A DNA stretch of 45,712 nucleotides from Nitrospirota bacterium (GTDB lineage Bacteria > Nitrospirota > Leptospirillia > Leptospirillales > Leptospirillaceae), in assembly GCA_021820445.1 (NCBI GenBank), contig JAKADN010000008.1:1-45712 (forward strand), in the 5' to 3' direction. The notes beneath the pieces are model-generated. The model saw only the letters and a program-made list of their open reading frames with translations. It searched no databases and was not told where the DNA came from. How positions within the stretch are numbered: position 1 is the stretch's first letter; the number at the start of each line of letters is the position of its first letter. Both the position numbers and the translations under genes were made by a program. Below, one piece after another: positions 17,502 to 26,017 of the stretch.

Positions 17502-20500
17502 TCACCCGATGAGGGCGATCAGCTCCTCGTTGGTCAGCTTGCCCGACATCTCCGCCCCTTCCAGGAGGTCGTTGGCCAGATCCCGCTTCTTTGCGTGGAG
17601 CGCGAGGATCTTCTCCTCGATGCTGTCTGTGGCGATCAGCCGGTAGATGGTGACCGGACGCTGCTGGCCGATCCGGTGGGCACGGTCGGAGGCCTGGTCT
17701 TCCACCGCCGGGTTCCACCAGGGATCGAGGTGGATCACGTAGTCGGCGGCCGTCAGGTTGAGTCCCGTCCCTCCCGCCCGGAGGCTGATCAGGAAAAGGT
17801 CGCCCGATCCCCCCTGAAAGGCCTCCACCCGCTTCTCCCGCTCCCTGGCCGGCGTGCTCCCGTCGAGATACTGGTAGGGGATCTTTCGGGCGTCCAAAGC
17901 CTTCGCCACCTTCTCGAGGTGGCCGGTGAACTGGCTGAAAACCAGGGCCCGGTGCCGGTTGTCCCGGAGCTCGTCGACCAACCCAAGGAAGGTGTCGAGC
18001 TTGGAGCCGGGAAGGGGGGTCTCGGGATCGACGAGCGCCGGATGGCAGAGGGCTCTCCGGAGGCGGGTGATCTCCGCCAGGATGTGGATTCGGGAGTCCT
18101 TTCGGTCGGCCAGATCGGCGATTTTTTCGAGGGCATTTCGCCGGAGGGCTTCGTAGAAGGCCCGCTCCTCGGCGGAGAGTTCGACCTCGAGGGTGATCTC
18201 CGTCCGGGGCGGGAGCTCGGAGAGAACGGCGCTCTTCGTCCTTCGGAGCATGAAGGGCCGGATCAGGGCGCGCAGCGAGGCCAGGACCCGGGTGTCCCGG
18301 TTCCGCTCGATGGGGCCGGCGAAGCGGTTGGCGAAGCGCTCCCTTGACCCCAGAAGTCGTGGGTTGATGACGCTCATGAGGCTCCAGAGCTCGTCGAGGT
18401 CGTTTTCAACCGGCGTTCCTGTCAGGGCGAGCCGGAACCGGGCATCGATCTTCCGGGCCGCCTGGGCCCGCTTGGTTTCGGCGTTCTTGAAGGCCTGGGC
18501 TTCGTCGAAGACGGCCATTTGCCAGGAGATCCCCGAAAGAATCGCCTCCTCCTGGGCCAGAAGTCCGTAGCTCGCGATCAGAACGTCGCGGGGGCCCAGC
18601 TTCGCTGTCATCTCACCTCGGCTGGCGGCCTCTCGAAACTGATGGACCTTAAGGGTCGGGGCGAAGCGTGCGAGTTCGGAGGCCCAGTTGTGGCAGACGG
18701 AGGTGGGGGCCACGACCAGGATGGGTCCACCGGCGGCCTGTTCCAGCATCACGGCGATCGCCTGGACGGTCTTCCCGAGCCCCATGTCGTCGGCCAGACA
18801 GGCCCCCGCCCCCCACCGGGCCAGCCGGCTCATCCAGGAAAACCCCTCCACCTGATAGTCCCGAAGTTCCGCCGCGAGGGTTGCGGGAATCTCCGGACGA
18901 TGGTCGGCCGCCTCCTGAAGGCGCTTTCGGAACTCCTTCCAGCTCTTGTCCCCCTTGACCTCCCCCGCCTCCGAGAGAAGATCCTCGATGGCGAGCGTCC
19001 CCGGAAGGGAGACCCGGGATCCCGATCCGGACTCCTCCGAGACGGACTGCAGTCGTTCGAGACGGTGGCGGAGTTCATCCGCCAGCGCGAGAAATCGTCC
19101 GTCGGAGAGGGGGATGTAGCGTCCCTTCGCCCGAGGAAGAAGGGACAGGATTTCCCGGAGGTCCACCACCAGATCCTCGTCGACCGTCACCTTGCCCTCG
19201 AGCTCGAACCAGTCCCGGGCTTCGCGAACCGTGATCCGGAGCTTTTTCGTTCCCACAGGGGGCGTGACGCGGAAACTCTCCCCCTGGGGCCATTCGACCT
19301 CTTTGGGAAGGGGGCACTCGCGAAGCTCCGTCAAAAAGTCGAGGGCGTCCTCGGCTTCCTCCATGAGCCATGTGTTGTGCTCCGGCTCGACGCCAGCGAG
19401 AACGGACAGGGTGGCGACGAGCTCCTCCAGACGGCTCTTTTCGGTATCGAGGTCCCGGCGTGCGTGGAGGGTCTTCCCGTCGACCAAGGCTGTGACGAGA
19501 CGTCCCCCACGGCCTGTGGGGTAGAAGGGGCCTCCGGGGCCGAACGGCCGGACACCCGCCGTCAGGGCGAGGCCTTCCTGGAAGGGGGCGAGCTGAAGGA
19601 CCGGGATGGTTTGCCCCTCCAGGGCCGGGATGTCGGCCTCGCCGATTTCGGCGCGGAGGGAGAGGAAGGGGGCCTGGCGCCTGAGGAGCGCCAGGATCCG
19701 GTCCCGGGCCTCCCGGGGGACGACCAGCCCCTTGGGGGGGATCCGGGCCCCCAGGGCGACCACGGGCTTCGAGACGTCGACCACCCGGAAGCGGGAGGGG
19801 GAGTCGGACTCGAGGATGGCCCGGGGATAGTCGGCCCGGTGGGAGAGTTCGATCCGGTAGCCCTGGGGGGATTCGGAGAGGATCAGTTCGGGGAGGGCTA
19901 AAACGAGGTCGAGACGCTCCTCCGGATGGTCCCGGTGGAAGACGGCCGGATGTCCGGCCAGGGCGAGCGGGGTGCGGTGGGGGTCGGGGTGGGAGAAGGT
20001 GCGGTTCCCGTAGTAGACCTCGGTGGTGAAGGAGTCGGCGATTCTCCTGTCGGCCTCGGAGAGGGGAAGGGAGGGATCTCCCGCCTGAAGTCTCTTGAAG
20101 GCGATTCTCTTGGTCCCCCGCCAGACCCCGTTCTTTTTGGACTGCTCCACTGCTTCGGTCTCCAAGGTCCGGGGGTCGAAGAGCCAGGCGATCCGCTTTT
20201 CCCGGGAGGTGTCTCCCTCCGGATCGTTCTGGGCCAGGATTCCTTCAAGTCCGGCCAGGGAGCGTTCCCAGGCCGCCTCCTGAAGCAGAAGGGAACGGAA
20301 TGGGCGAAGGAGAAAGGCCACCGTCTCCTGGTTCAGAAATTCCCGGACCTCCTCCGGAGGATTGTCCATGCGGACAAGAATTTCCGCATAAAGTCCGGCC
20401 ACGAGCGGGAGAAGATTCCGGTACTCCCGGAAGCGGTCCAGGATTTCCGTCCGGTCCGCCTCGGTCTTCTCCGGGGAGAGAAGCCATCGGGCCTGGGCGA

Positions 20501-21644
20501 AGAGGGCCCCGGCGAGAGGGGAGAAGCGGCCGGCTCCTGGGGCGAGTCTTTCGAGGGTGTCCCGGGCCGGACCGTCGAGCCCCTGGCGGGCGGAGTCGAG
20601 GGCCGACAAGGCGATATAGCCGGCGTAGTTCCAGGTGTTGCCGGGGGTGGCCAGCGCCACAAGGCGGGAGAGGTCCTCGCGCCGCTTGTCGGAGCGGTCC
20701 AGGAGAAAGAGGGAGAGGGCGTAGAAGAGACCGAAAGGTTCTTCGGGGGGCATCTTCCGTTTGGTGACGGCCTTTCGGAATTCGGTCTGCATCTTTTTGA
20801 AGAGGCCCGCCGCCTCACCGAACTCCTCCCGGAAGAAGGCCTCCCACCCCTGGATGCCCAGAAGAAGATAGAGTTCGCTTTTGGGATGGTTCGCGACGAA
20901 GCGCCCCACCCCGGAGAGATGGCCTCCGACGAGGTCGAAGCTCAGGAAGTGGGAGGCGAGGTCGGGAGGAGCGGGCGGTTTTTCGAGAACCCTCCGTCCT
21001 GGGGCAATAAGCCCCGGAAGGTCGGGGGAGAGGAGGCCCGAGCCCAAAAGGATCGAGATCTTGATTGACACCGCGTCCGCCAGAATGGGAGCGGGCAGGG
21101 TTGAGGCCCAATCTCCCGGGAGGATGGCCCAGAAGAGGTGATCCTGAAAGTGAGAGCGCAGATAGTGGCCGTCGTAGCCTTTTTTGGCCAGCTTCTCCAG
21201 TGATTCGATCTCCTTCATGTCTTTTGCGTAGAAGGCGACGAGGAGTCGGCGAATGTAGACCGGATCGTAGAAGTTGGTGTAGACGGGGTCCGATGGGGTG
21301 TGCGAGGGGGTCAGGCGTCTCAGGATTTCCTGGGCGCGGGCCGGCCCTTCCGGTCCTTCGAAGAGCTCTCTGAGGGCGAGCGAGGTCAGGGTGGGATTCC
21401 AGCGGTTCGCGGAGCCGGTCTCCCAGTGGGAGAGATCGAGGCGCCCCTTGAGCAGTGACACCTCTGCGAGGGTCCAGCCCTTTCCGTTCCTGTCCTGGAG
21501 AAAGTGGTCTCCGGTATTAAGAAGCTCCAGCAGGCGCTTGTCGTCTTTGAGATTCGCCGCGATGACAAGGCCCAGGAGAAGGCGGGACGAAGGGGAGAGC
21601 CGTTCGTAGTAGCGGACCGGATCGTTTTCGGGGGGCTGGGCCAA
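17502..21644 (-). CDS. Very large SNF2-family ATPase with unknown N-terminal region
   Basis: A 1380-residue protein. The SNF2 double-RecA motor occupies residues about 926-1380: Q-motif region ELRDYQVEGF, Walker A DDMGLGKT (about 951-958), box II DEAQ (about 1047-1050, instead of the usual DEAH), TGTPVEN, LVFSQFTGH, and the arginine-finger block QASDRAHRIGQ. SNF2 motors translocate on double-stranded DNA and remodel protein-DNA complexes. Residues 1-900 are mostly helical, with charged and proline-rich parts, and match no family I recognise. No signal or membrane segment. It is monocistronic, with no methylase or nuclease neighbour that would mark it as a defence system. Confidence 0.9.
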   Translation of the reverse strand: MAQPPENDPVRYYERLSPSSRLLLGLVIAANLKDDKRLLELLNTGDHFLQDRNGKGWTLAEVSLLKGRLDLSHWETGSANRWNPTLTSLALRELFEGPEGPARAQEILRRLTPSHTPSDPVYTNFYDPVYIRRLLVAFYAKDMKEIESLEKLAKKGYDGHYLRSHFQDHLFWAILPGDWASTLPAPILADAVSIKISILLGSGLLSPDLPGLIAPGRRVLEKPPAPPDLASHFLSFDLVGGHLSGVGRFVANHPKSELYLLLGIQGWEAFFREEFGEAAGLFKKMQTEFRKAVTKRKMPPEEPFGLFYALSLFLLDRSDKRREDLSRLVALATPGNTWNYAGYIALSALDSARQGLDGPARDTLERLAPGAGRFSPLAGALFAQARWLLSPEKTEADRTEILDRFREYRNLLPLVAGLYAEILVRMDNPPEEVREFLNQETVAFLLRPFRSLLLQEAAWERSLAGLEGILAQNDPEGDTSREKRIAWLFDPRTLETEAVEQSKKNGVWRGTKRIAFKRLQAGDPSLPLSEADRRIADSFTTEVYYGNRTFSHPDPHRTPLALAGHPAVFHRDHPEERLDLVLALPELILSESPQGYRIELSHRADYPRAILESDSPSRFRVVDVSKPVVALGARIPPKGLVVPREARDRILALLRRQAPFLSLRAEIGEADIPALEGQTIPVLQLAPFQEGLALTAGVRPFGPGGPFYPTGRGGRLVTALVDGKTLHARRDLDTEKSRLEELVATLSVLAGVEPEHNTWLMEEAEDALDFLTELRECPLPKEVEWPQGESFRVTPPVGTKKLRITVREARDWFELEGKVTVDEDLVVDLREILSLLPRAKGRYIPLSDGRFLALADELRHRLERLQSVSEESGSGSRVSLPGTLAIEDLLSEAGEVKGDKSWKEFRKRLQEAADHRPEIPATLAAELRDYQVEGFSWMSRLARWGAGACLADDMGLGKTVQAIAVMLEQAAGGPILVVAPTSVCHNWASELARFAPTLKVHQFREAASRGEMTAKLGPRDVLIASYGLLAQEEAILSGISWQMAVFDEAQAFKNAETKRAQAARKIDARFRLALTGTPVENDLDELWSLMSVINPRLLGSRERFANRFAGPIERNRDTRVLASLRALIRPFMLRRTKSAVLSELPPRTEITLEVELSAEERAFYEALRRNALEKIADLADRKDSRIHILAEITRLRRALCHPALVDPETPLPGSKLDTFLGLVDELRDNRHRALVFSQFTGHLEKVAKALDARKIPYQYLDGSTPAREREKRVEAFQGGSGDLFLISLRAGGTGLNLTAADYVIHLDPWWNPAVEDQASDRAHRIGQQRPVTIYRLIATDSIEEKILALHAKKRDLANDLLEGAEMSGKLTNEELIALIG

Positions 21645-22169
21645 GGGAGACCGTCCTCGGATAGGGAGTTGGAAGAAGCGCCGGGAGGCTGGCGAGAAGG
21701 ATTCCTCTCCCGGTTTCGGGAGGGGATAGGGTCCGGCAAGTCTTCCTCCATTTTAGGAAAAATGAAGGGTTTTTTGAAGAGGGCGAGGAGAGCGGAAGGG
21801 GAAAGAGGTCGTCCGGTTGCCAGAATGGACAGATCTCCGGAGTGTCCGCGAATCGTGAATCGTGCGGAGGATGGGGAGCGTTTTTGCGAAGGAGCGGGGG
21901 GAGTGCGGGGTGTGCTAAAAATATTGTTTAAAAATACCAATGCTTTAAAAAAGAATGGGTTTCGGGCATGGAGATTGCTTTCAAGGGGGAACCAGGCTCC
22001 GGTAGGAAATGGACGGAGTTCGTGATTCACCGGTGAAACAGGAAGACCACGAAGGATGCGGGCCGGCAACAAACAAGATCCAAAATCCTGTCGAAGGCTT
22101 CAATGGAAAGGAGGCTTCTCTCTTTCGTCACAGTTTCTTGAGGGATTTGTTCGAAAACTGTTTTCCCCC
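21645..22169. other. Gene-free region between the SNF2 gene and the sigma-54 promoter
   Basis: I see no supported gene in these 525 bases. They contain a hairpin near 21702-21722 (CTCTCCCG/CGGGAGGG with a short loop) in the SNF2 leader, an AT-rich stretch around 21910-21960, and a 12-bp palindrome at 22026-22037. Promoters for the SNF2 gene could lie here but none is clear. Confidence 0.5.
22026..22037. promoter_or_regulatory. 12-bp palindrome, possible activator site
   Basis: TTCACCGGTGAA is perfectly self-complementary. It lies about 165 bases upstream of the start site expected from the sigma-54 element at 22170-22186, a distance typical for enhancer-binding activators. This is position-based inference only. 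Confidence 0.3.
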
Positions 22170-22186
22170 TGGCACGCCTGATGCAA
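22170..22186 (+). promoter_or_regulatory. Sigma-54-type (-24/-12) promoter
   Basis: TGGCACG followed by CCTG and ATGCAA matches the -24/-12 consensus (TGGCACG, four bases, TTGCA) with one mismatch, and has exactly ten bases between the GG and GC pairs. The start site would be near 22196, giving a 75-base leader with a small GCCC/GGGC hairpin before the AGGAGG of the gene at 22271. Confidence 0.65.
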
Positions 22187-22270
22187 GTAGGTAAGCCAAA
22201 CCTGCCCGATCGGATGGGCGGGGGAAAGGGAGAGGTCCTCCCAATTACGACAACTTCAGGAGGTTTTATT

Positions 22271-23116
22271 ATGGCTAAGCAGGGAACTGTGTCTGTCGCC
22301 CGGGGTCTGTCCCGGTCCTTTCTCCGAACATCCGTCCTCTCCGCGGCGCTTCTGTCCGCCGTCCTTCTTTCTTCCCCGTCCTTTGCCGGCGAAACCATGG
22401 CGCCGCCGACACCGTCCTCCACAGGCTCCCTGCCCACCGCCTCCAATCCGGCCAACAACTCCACCATGGGCCAGATGATGGCGATGCAGCAGGCCGCGAT
22501 GGGCCAGAATGCCAACGTCTCGGGCGACCCCTTCCAGGGGAACGTGCCCAAGTCGACCTCGCTCTCGGCCAACTTTGCCTGGATGGATACTTTTAACGAG
22601 AGTGCGTTTAATGGTGGCTATGGCGGTGGAGTGACCGCGACACATTGGGTTACCTCTCATTTCGGGATTACCGCTTCGATCGAAATTGAATCGTTTGGGT
22701 TGGGACAGATCAATAATTATTTATCAATTAATGCTGCGGGTTACCCACACCAAGCAGGTACTCCGGTAATTCCGATTACCCTTGGGGGTGTGTATGACTT
22801 TACCGGAGGGGGGGCTTGGGTAAATCCCCAGATTTTTGTAGATGGTGGACCAGCTGTGACCCTAAACGGGGAATCAATGCCCTTGTATGCGGATTTCGGT
22901 GTGGGGGTGGTAACTCCTTTGGCCAAAATTTCCGATGCATTGTCAGGGGTGGATTTGTTTGCAAATATCCGCTGGGCATATTTGAGTAATATCAGTGGAT
23001 TGGCAGACACTGCAGTTGCTGTTGATACATCAAATAACTCAAAAGTTATTGGGGCATATCCAGGCGGGGCCCTCAACTACATGCCCATCGAGTTTGGCGC
23101 CACCTTCGTATTCTAG
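22271..23116 (+). CDS. Outer-membrane-barrel-like secreted protein with a foreign central segment
   Basis: A 281-residue protein. The signal peptide is residues 1 to about 41 (core VLSAALLSAVLLSSPSFA). A low-complexity, methionine- and proline-rich stretch follows, then strand-rich sequence alternating aromatic and glycine residues and ending in FGATFVF, a C-terminal aromatic typical of outer-membrane barrels. AGGAGG lies seven bases before ATG 22271; a longer in-frame reading from 22181 is not real. Bases from about 22590 to 23060 have clearly lower GC and different codon use from both ends of the same gene, suggesting a replaced middle. It has a sigma-54 promoter and its own terminator. Function unknown. 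Confidence 0.75.
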   Translation: MAKQGTVSVARGLSRSFLRTSVLSAALLSAVLLSSPSFAGETMAPPTPSSTGSLPTASNPANNSTMGQMMAMQQAAMGQNANVSGDPFQGNVPKSTSLSANFAWMDTFNESAFNGGYGGGVTATHWVTSHFGITASIEIESFGLGQINNYLSINAAGYPHQAGTPVIPITLGGVYDFTGGGAWVNPQIFVDGGPAVTLNGESMPLYADFGVGVVTPLAKISDALSGVDLFANIRWAYLSNISGLADTAVAVDTSNNSKVIGAYPGGALNYMPIEFGATFVF

Positions 23117-23132
23117 GTTTCCTGTCTTTTGG

Positions 23133-23161
23133 GGGAGGAGGAGCCTCTCCTCCCTCTTTTT
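23133..23161 (+). terminator. Intrinsic terminator after the barrel-like protein
   Basis: GGGAGGAG (23133-23140) pairs with CTCCTCCC (23147-23154) around a six-base loop, followed within two bases by five T residues. It begins 17 bases after the stop. Confidence 0.8.
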
Positions 23162-23345
23162 CCCATCATTCCCTGATTCTTTCCGAACCGTCCACCATGA
23201 GGTCCTTCCGTCCGGGGTGCACCATGACCGCCGTCATACTCCCCCTTTGTCCTCGGATGCCAGAATCCTCTCCTGCCATCAATCGGGATCAGGACACCTC
23301 TCTGTCTTCGGACAGTCCGGTCGGGCACACGGGGGATACTGGGAG

Positions 23346-23915
23346 ATGACGCAGGAGGAATTCATCCGGGATTTGGGGCTCGGGCGCCGGGATTTCTTCG
23401 GAGAGGATCTGGGCGGCCTCGACCTGTCGGGCCTCGACCTGTCGGGCCTCGACTTCGTCGACGCCGATCTCTCCGGATGCCAGCTTACAGGAACCCGGTT
23501 CGTCAAGGCGGGACTCTCGCGCGCGAGGCTTGTCGGAGCGTCGATGATCGAATGCGACCTCACGGGGGCAAAACTTTCCCGCGCCGACCTCACGGGAGCC
23601 GATCTCTCGGGGGCCCATCTCTACGAGGCCAATCTTACCCGCGCGCATCTGGTCGAAGCACGGCTCGTCGGAGCGAACCTCACCCGTGCCCGGCTCAGAC
23701 GGGCGGACCTCACCCGGGCCAATCTCGGCAACGCCGTCCTGGTCGACGCCGATCTTTCCCGGGCAAACCTCACGTCGGCGGTGGTCTTCGGCGCCTGCTT
23801 CACCCGGGCCAACCTCGAGCGGGTTGTTTTGATCGACGTCTGTTTGCTCAAGGCCCGGTTCGGAGGGCTTCGTCCCCCCGATTCCTCCGGGGACCGACCT
23901 TCCGCCAAAGGGTGA
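23346..23915 (+). CDS. Pentapeptide-repeat protein
   Basis: A 189-residue protein made almost entirely of A(D/N)LXX repeats from about residue 20 to 170, such as GADLSGAHLYEANLTRAHL. Such repeats fold into a right-handed quadrilateral beta-helix. Some members mimic DNA and protect gyrase (Qnr, MfpA types), but most have no known role. The frame is open further upstream to 22995, overlapping the barrel gene. The ATG at 23346 with GGGGGA nine bases before it, just ahead of the first repeat, is the likely start. There is no signal peptide, so it is probably cytoplasmic. A 15-bp tandem DNA repeat is embedded at 23415-23459. Confidence 0.85.
   Translation: MTQEEFIRDLGLGRRDFFGEDLGGLDLSGLDLSGLDFVDADLSGCQLTGTRFVKAGLSRARLVGASMIECDLTGAKLSRADLTGADLSGAHLYEANLTRAHLVEARLVGANLTRARLRRADLTRANLGNAVLVDADLSRANLTSAVVFGACFTRANLERVVLIDVCLLKARFGGLRPPDSSGDRPSAKG
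23415..23459 (+). repeat. 15-bp tandem repeat inside the pentapeptide gene
   Basis: Two exact copies of a 15-bp unit beginning GGCCTCGACCTGTCG (23415-23429 and 23430-23444) are followed by a diverged third copy to about 23459. Each unit encodes one GLDLS pentapeptide, so slippage would change the repeat number without a frameshift. Confidence 0.8.
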
Positions 23916-23994
23916 TTCCGGTTGTTTTTTCTTGTCTCAGGGTCCAGAATCGAAACAGTCGGCGGACTCAAAACCCCAACAAGGAGGAGAAAGC

Positions 23995-24381
23995 ATGAAA
24001 ACGGTCAGCGTGCTTCTGGTGGGTCTGGGACGGGTGGGAAGCAAGTTCTATGACAAGCTTCACGCCGTGGGGCGCGAGCGCGTCCGGATCGTCGGGGTCT
24101 GCGAACGGGATTCCCGGAACGCCTGCATTCCTCAGGTCCATAAGGACGGCATCACCGTCTATCCCGACTACCGGGAGGCGGTCCGGACCCTGGGAAGCGC
24201 TGTCGACATCATCCTCGATACCACCAACGTCCCCGCCGTCAAGCAGGACCTCCGGGGGCTTCTCCAGGAGACCGCGAACCATCATACCGTGCTCCTTCCC
24301 CTCGTGGTCGCCTACCTCATGTGGTACCTCTCCGACCAGACGGAGGAGATGGTCCAGGACCACTCCGAGACGGGATATTAG
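23995..24381 (+). CDS. Small Rossmann-fold protein
   Basis: A 128-residue protein with a nucleotide-binding beta-alpha-beta start (VLLVGLGRVGSKFYDKL) and a later VDIILDTTNVPAV strand, as in the N-terminal NAD(P)-binding half of Gfo/Idh or homoserine dehydrogenase-type oxidoreductases. No catalytic domain follows, so it is either a stand-alone cofactor or ligand sensor or the remnant of a larger enzyme. The ATG at 23995 has AAGGAGGAGA immediately upstream; the in-frame extension to 23932 is not needed. The C-terminal PLVVAYLMWYL stretch is hydrophobic. Confidence 0.7.
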   Translation: MKTVSVLLVGLGRVGSKFYDKLHAVGRERVRIVGVCERDSRNACIPQVHKDGITVYPDYREAVRTLGSAVDIILDTTNVPAVKQDLRGLLQETANHHTVLLPLVVAYLMWYLSDQTEEMVQDHSETGY

Positions 24382-24495
24382 GAAGGCCTGAAGATGGGAA
24401 GGACGATCATGGCGTTTCCGATTTAAGAGGGATGAAAAAATCAGGGGATGAAATGGTTCTGAGCCCGTCGTTCAAAGGTCAGGTCTATCTTCCAG

Positions 24496-24922
24496 TCAGG
24501 GGAAAAAGTCTTCGAGGCAGGTTCCGGTTCGGAGTCCATCAATGTTTTTGAAATGCGAATCCAGGGTCAACAACGAAGCTCCGCGCTCCATGGCCGCGGC
24601 GGCAATCTACAGATCGTTCGAGGGGATTGGACGTCCTTTTTTTAGGAGCCCCGCCCAGCGGCTCAGGACGGAATGACAGGGCATAAAAGTCTGCCGTTTT
24701 CTCTGTTGCCGAGAGAATCTCCACACGAGGTGTCTCAAGAAATCGAGCTAGGTCTTCACGGTTCTGGGGCTCCCGCCTGCCCAAAAGAAAGCCGGCCAAG
24801 AGTTCTCCAAGGACGATGGAAGGCACGATGATGTGGAGAGCATGCCTGAAGACTTTGAGGAGGATCGGGTCGTTCCTTTTGAAGGTCCCATAAGCGTTGG
24901 TATCGACAAGAACCGTGTGCAA
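24496..24922 (-). pseudogene. Broken VapC-type PIN-domain toxin
   Basis: The frame starts at TTG 24922 with the PIN-domain motif VDTNAY and the second acidic motif LGELLAGF. It then shifts frame around 24670 and continues in another frame as KGRPIPSNDL. After NDL, where the family almost always has tryptophan (NDLWIAA), there is an amber codon (24607-24609), followed by IAAAAMERGASLLTLDSHF and a stop at 24496. The interval has 427 bases, one more than a multiple of three, so one inserted base explains the shift. With two lesions the toxin is dead. The ancestral protein would have been about 141 residues. Confidence 0.8.
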
Positions 24923-24925
24923 GGG

Positions 24926-25181
24926 CTATTTCCAGAGATCCGGGTCTATTTCTGAAAAGGTCGACGTGTTCCGTCCAAATTCTTCCTCGTCCTCCCGGCT
25001 CCATCTCCCTGCCAGGGCGTCGAGATCGTGATACCCGCCTTCCGCCGTTTTTTTTGGAAAAATACCCCTCATTCAGAAGACGAAGCGCAAGGCTATTGAG
25101 GCTGATCCCTTCGCGTTTCGCGCATGCCTTCAACTCCCTCAGGATATTTTCGTCAAGACCGCGGATGCTCATCATGGCCAT
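24926..25181 (-). pseudogene. Frameshifted VapB-type antitoxin
   Basis: The ATG at 25181 has AGGAGG seven bases upstream. The N-terminal RHH/AbrB-like part (MSIRGLDENILRELK, GISLNSLALRLLNEG) is intact up to an A8 run on the minus strand (T8 near 25048-25055). After it the expected C terminus, GGYHDLDALAGRW and SEIDPDLWK, continues in another frame and stops at 24926. The 256-base interval is one more than a multiple of three, so one extra A in the run explains the shift. It precedes the broken toxin by three bases. Confidence 0.75.
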
Positions 25182-25292
25182 GGCCCATCCTCCTTTTTTG
25201 ATGATAGCAGTATGCATTCATTTATGCGATCACATCGAAAGGCACCTCTGGATTGTCCTAAGGGGTCTTCCTGGGAGGACCTTTCAGGTCCC

Positions 25293-25742
25293 TTATCCGC
25301 CTTTCCTTAGAAGCAGACGGTTCAGGGCGTTCGCGAAGCGCTCGCGGTCGGAGGAGGAAAAAGGGGCGGGACCACCCGTCGTCACTCCTCCGCTCCGGAG
25401 CTCCTGCATGAAGTTGCGCACCGAAAGACGCTCCCCCACCGTCTCCGGGTCGAAGATTTCTCCGTGAGGAGAAAGGGCGACGCCCCCTTTTTCGACGACC
25501 TTCGCCGCAAGCGGGATGTCGGCGCTCACGACCAGATCTCCTTCCGCGACCCGCTCTGCGATCCAGGCGTCGGCGACGTCGAGCCCCGATCCGACCACCA
25601 CCCGTTCGAAGAGAGGGGAGTCGGGACAATGGATCGCCCGGTTCGCCACGAGAACCAGGGGCACCCCGATCCGCTGCGCGGCCCGAAAGAGGATTTCCTT
25701 GGCCGCCTTCGGACAGCCGTCGGCATCGACATAGATTTTCAA
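25293..25742 (-). CDS. YaiI/YqxD-family protein (DUF188)
   Basis: A 149-residue protein with the family's VDADGCP opening, the ADIPLAAKVVEKGG block and the RNFMQELRSGG block near the C terminus. The family has a PIN-like nuclease fold and no established substrate. The frame is open to 25892, but the TTG at 25742 with AGGAG eight bases upstream matches the conserved start. It stands alone on the minus strand, downstream of the vapBC remnant. Confidence 0.85.
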   Translation of the reverse strand: MKIYVDADGCPKAAKEILFRAAQRIGVPLVLVANRAIHCPDSPLFERVVVGSGLDVADAWIAERVAEGDLVVSADIPLAAKVVEKGGVALSPHGEIFDPETVGERLSVRNFMQELRSGGVTTGGPAPFSSSDRERFANALNRLLLRKGG

Positions 25743-25979
25743 GGGTAAGACTCCTGTCGGAAAGGGAGGAAAGAATCCGGATGACCGGTTTCTTTCACGA
25801 TACCGGAGGCCGCCTCGGCGGGCAACAGTCCGTTTGTCTTGAGACGCGAGGGGAGGGAGTCGTCGGACTCTGAAGATCGGGGGCGAGGGCATTCGTGATC
25901 GCCGTCAGGAGGCCTTTTCCTCGGAATATTTTCCGGATCGGCCTCTGGAGCGGCAACAGGAACCAGGCGAAAGAGGCGC

Positions 25980-26003
25980 GGCCGGAGAGAAAATCCTCCG
26001 GCC
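25980..26003 (-). terminator. Hairpin after the secreted protein gene
   Basis: GGCCGGAG (25980-25987) pairs perfectly with CTCCGGCC (25996-26003) around an eight-base loop, 14 bases past the stop of the minus-strand gene at 26018-26515. No strong T-tract follows. Confidence 0.5.
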
Positions 26004-26017
26004 GGGGTGGGGAGGGA

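Noticed and set aside
24539-24922. Reading the PIN-domain frame as a functional 127-residue toxin
   Set aside because: Its second half does not match the family, while the matching sequence continues in another frame and contains an amber codon.
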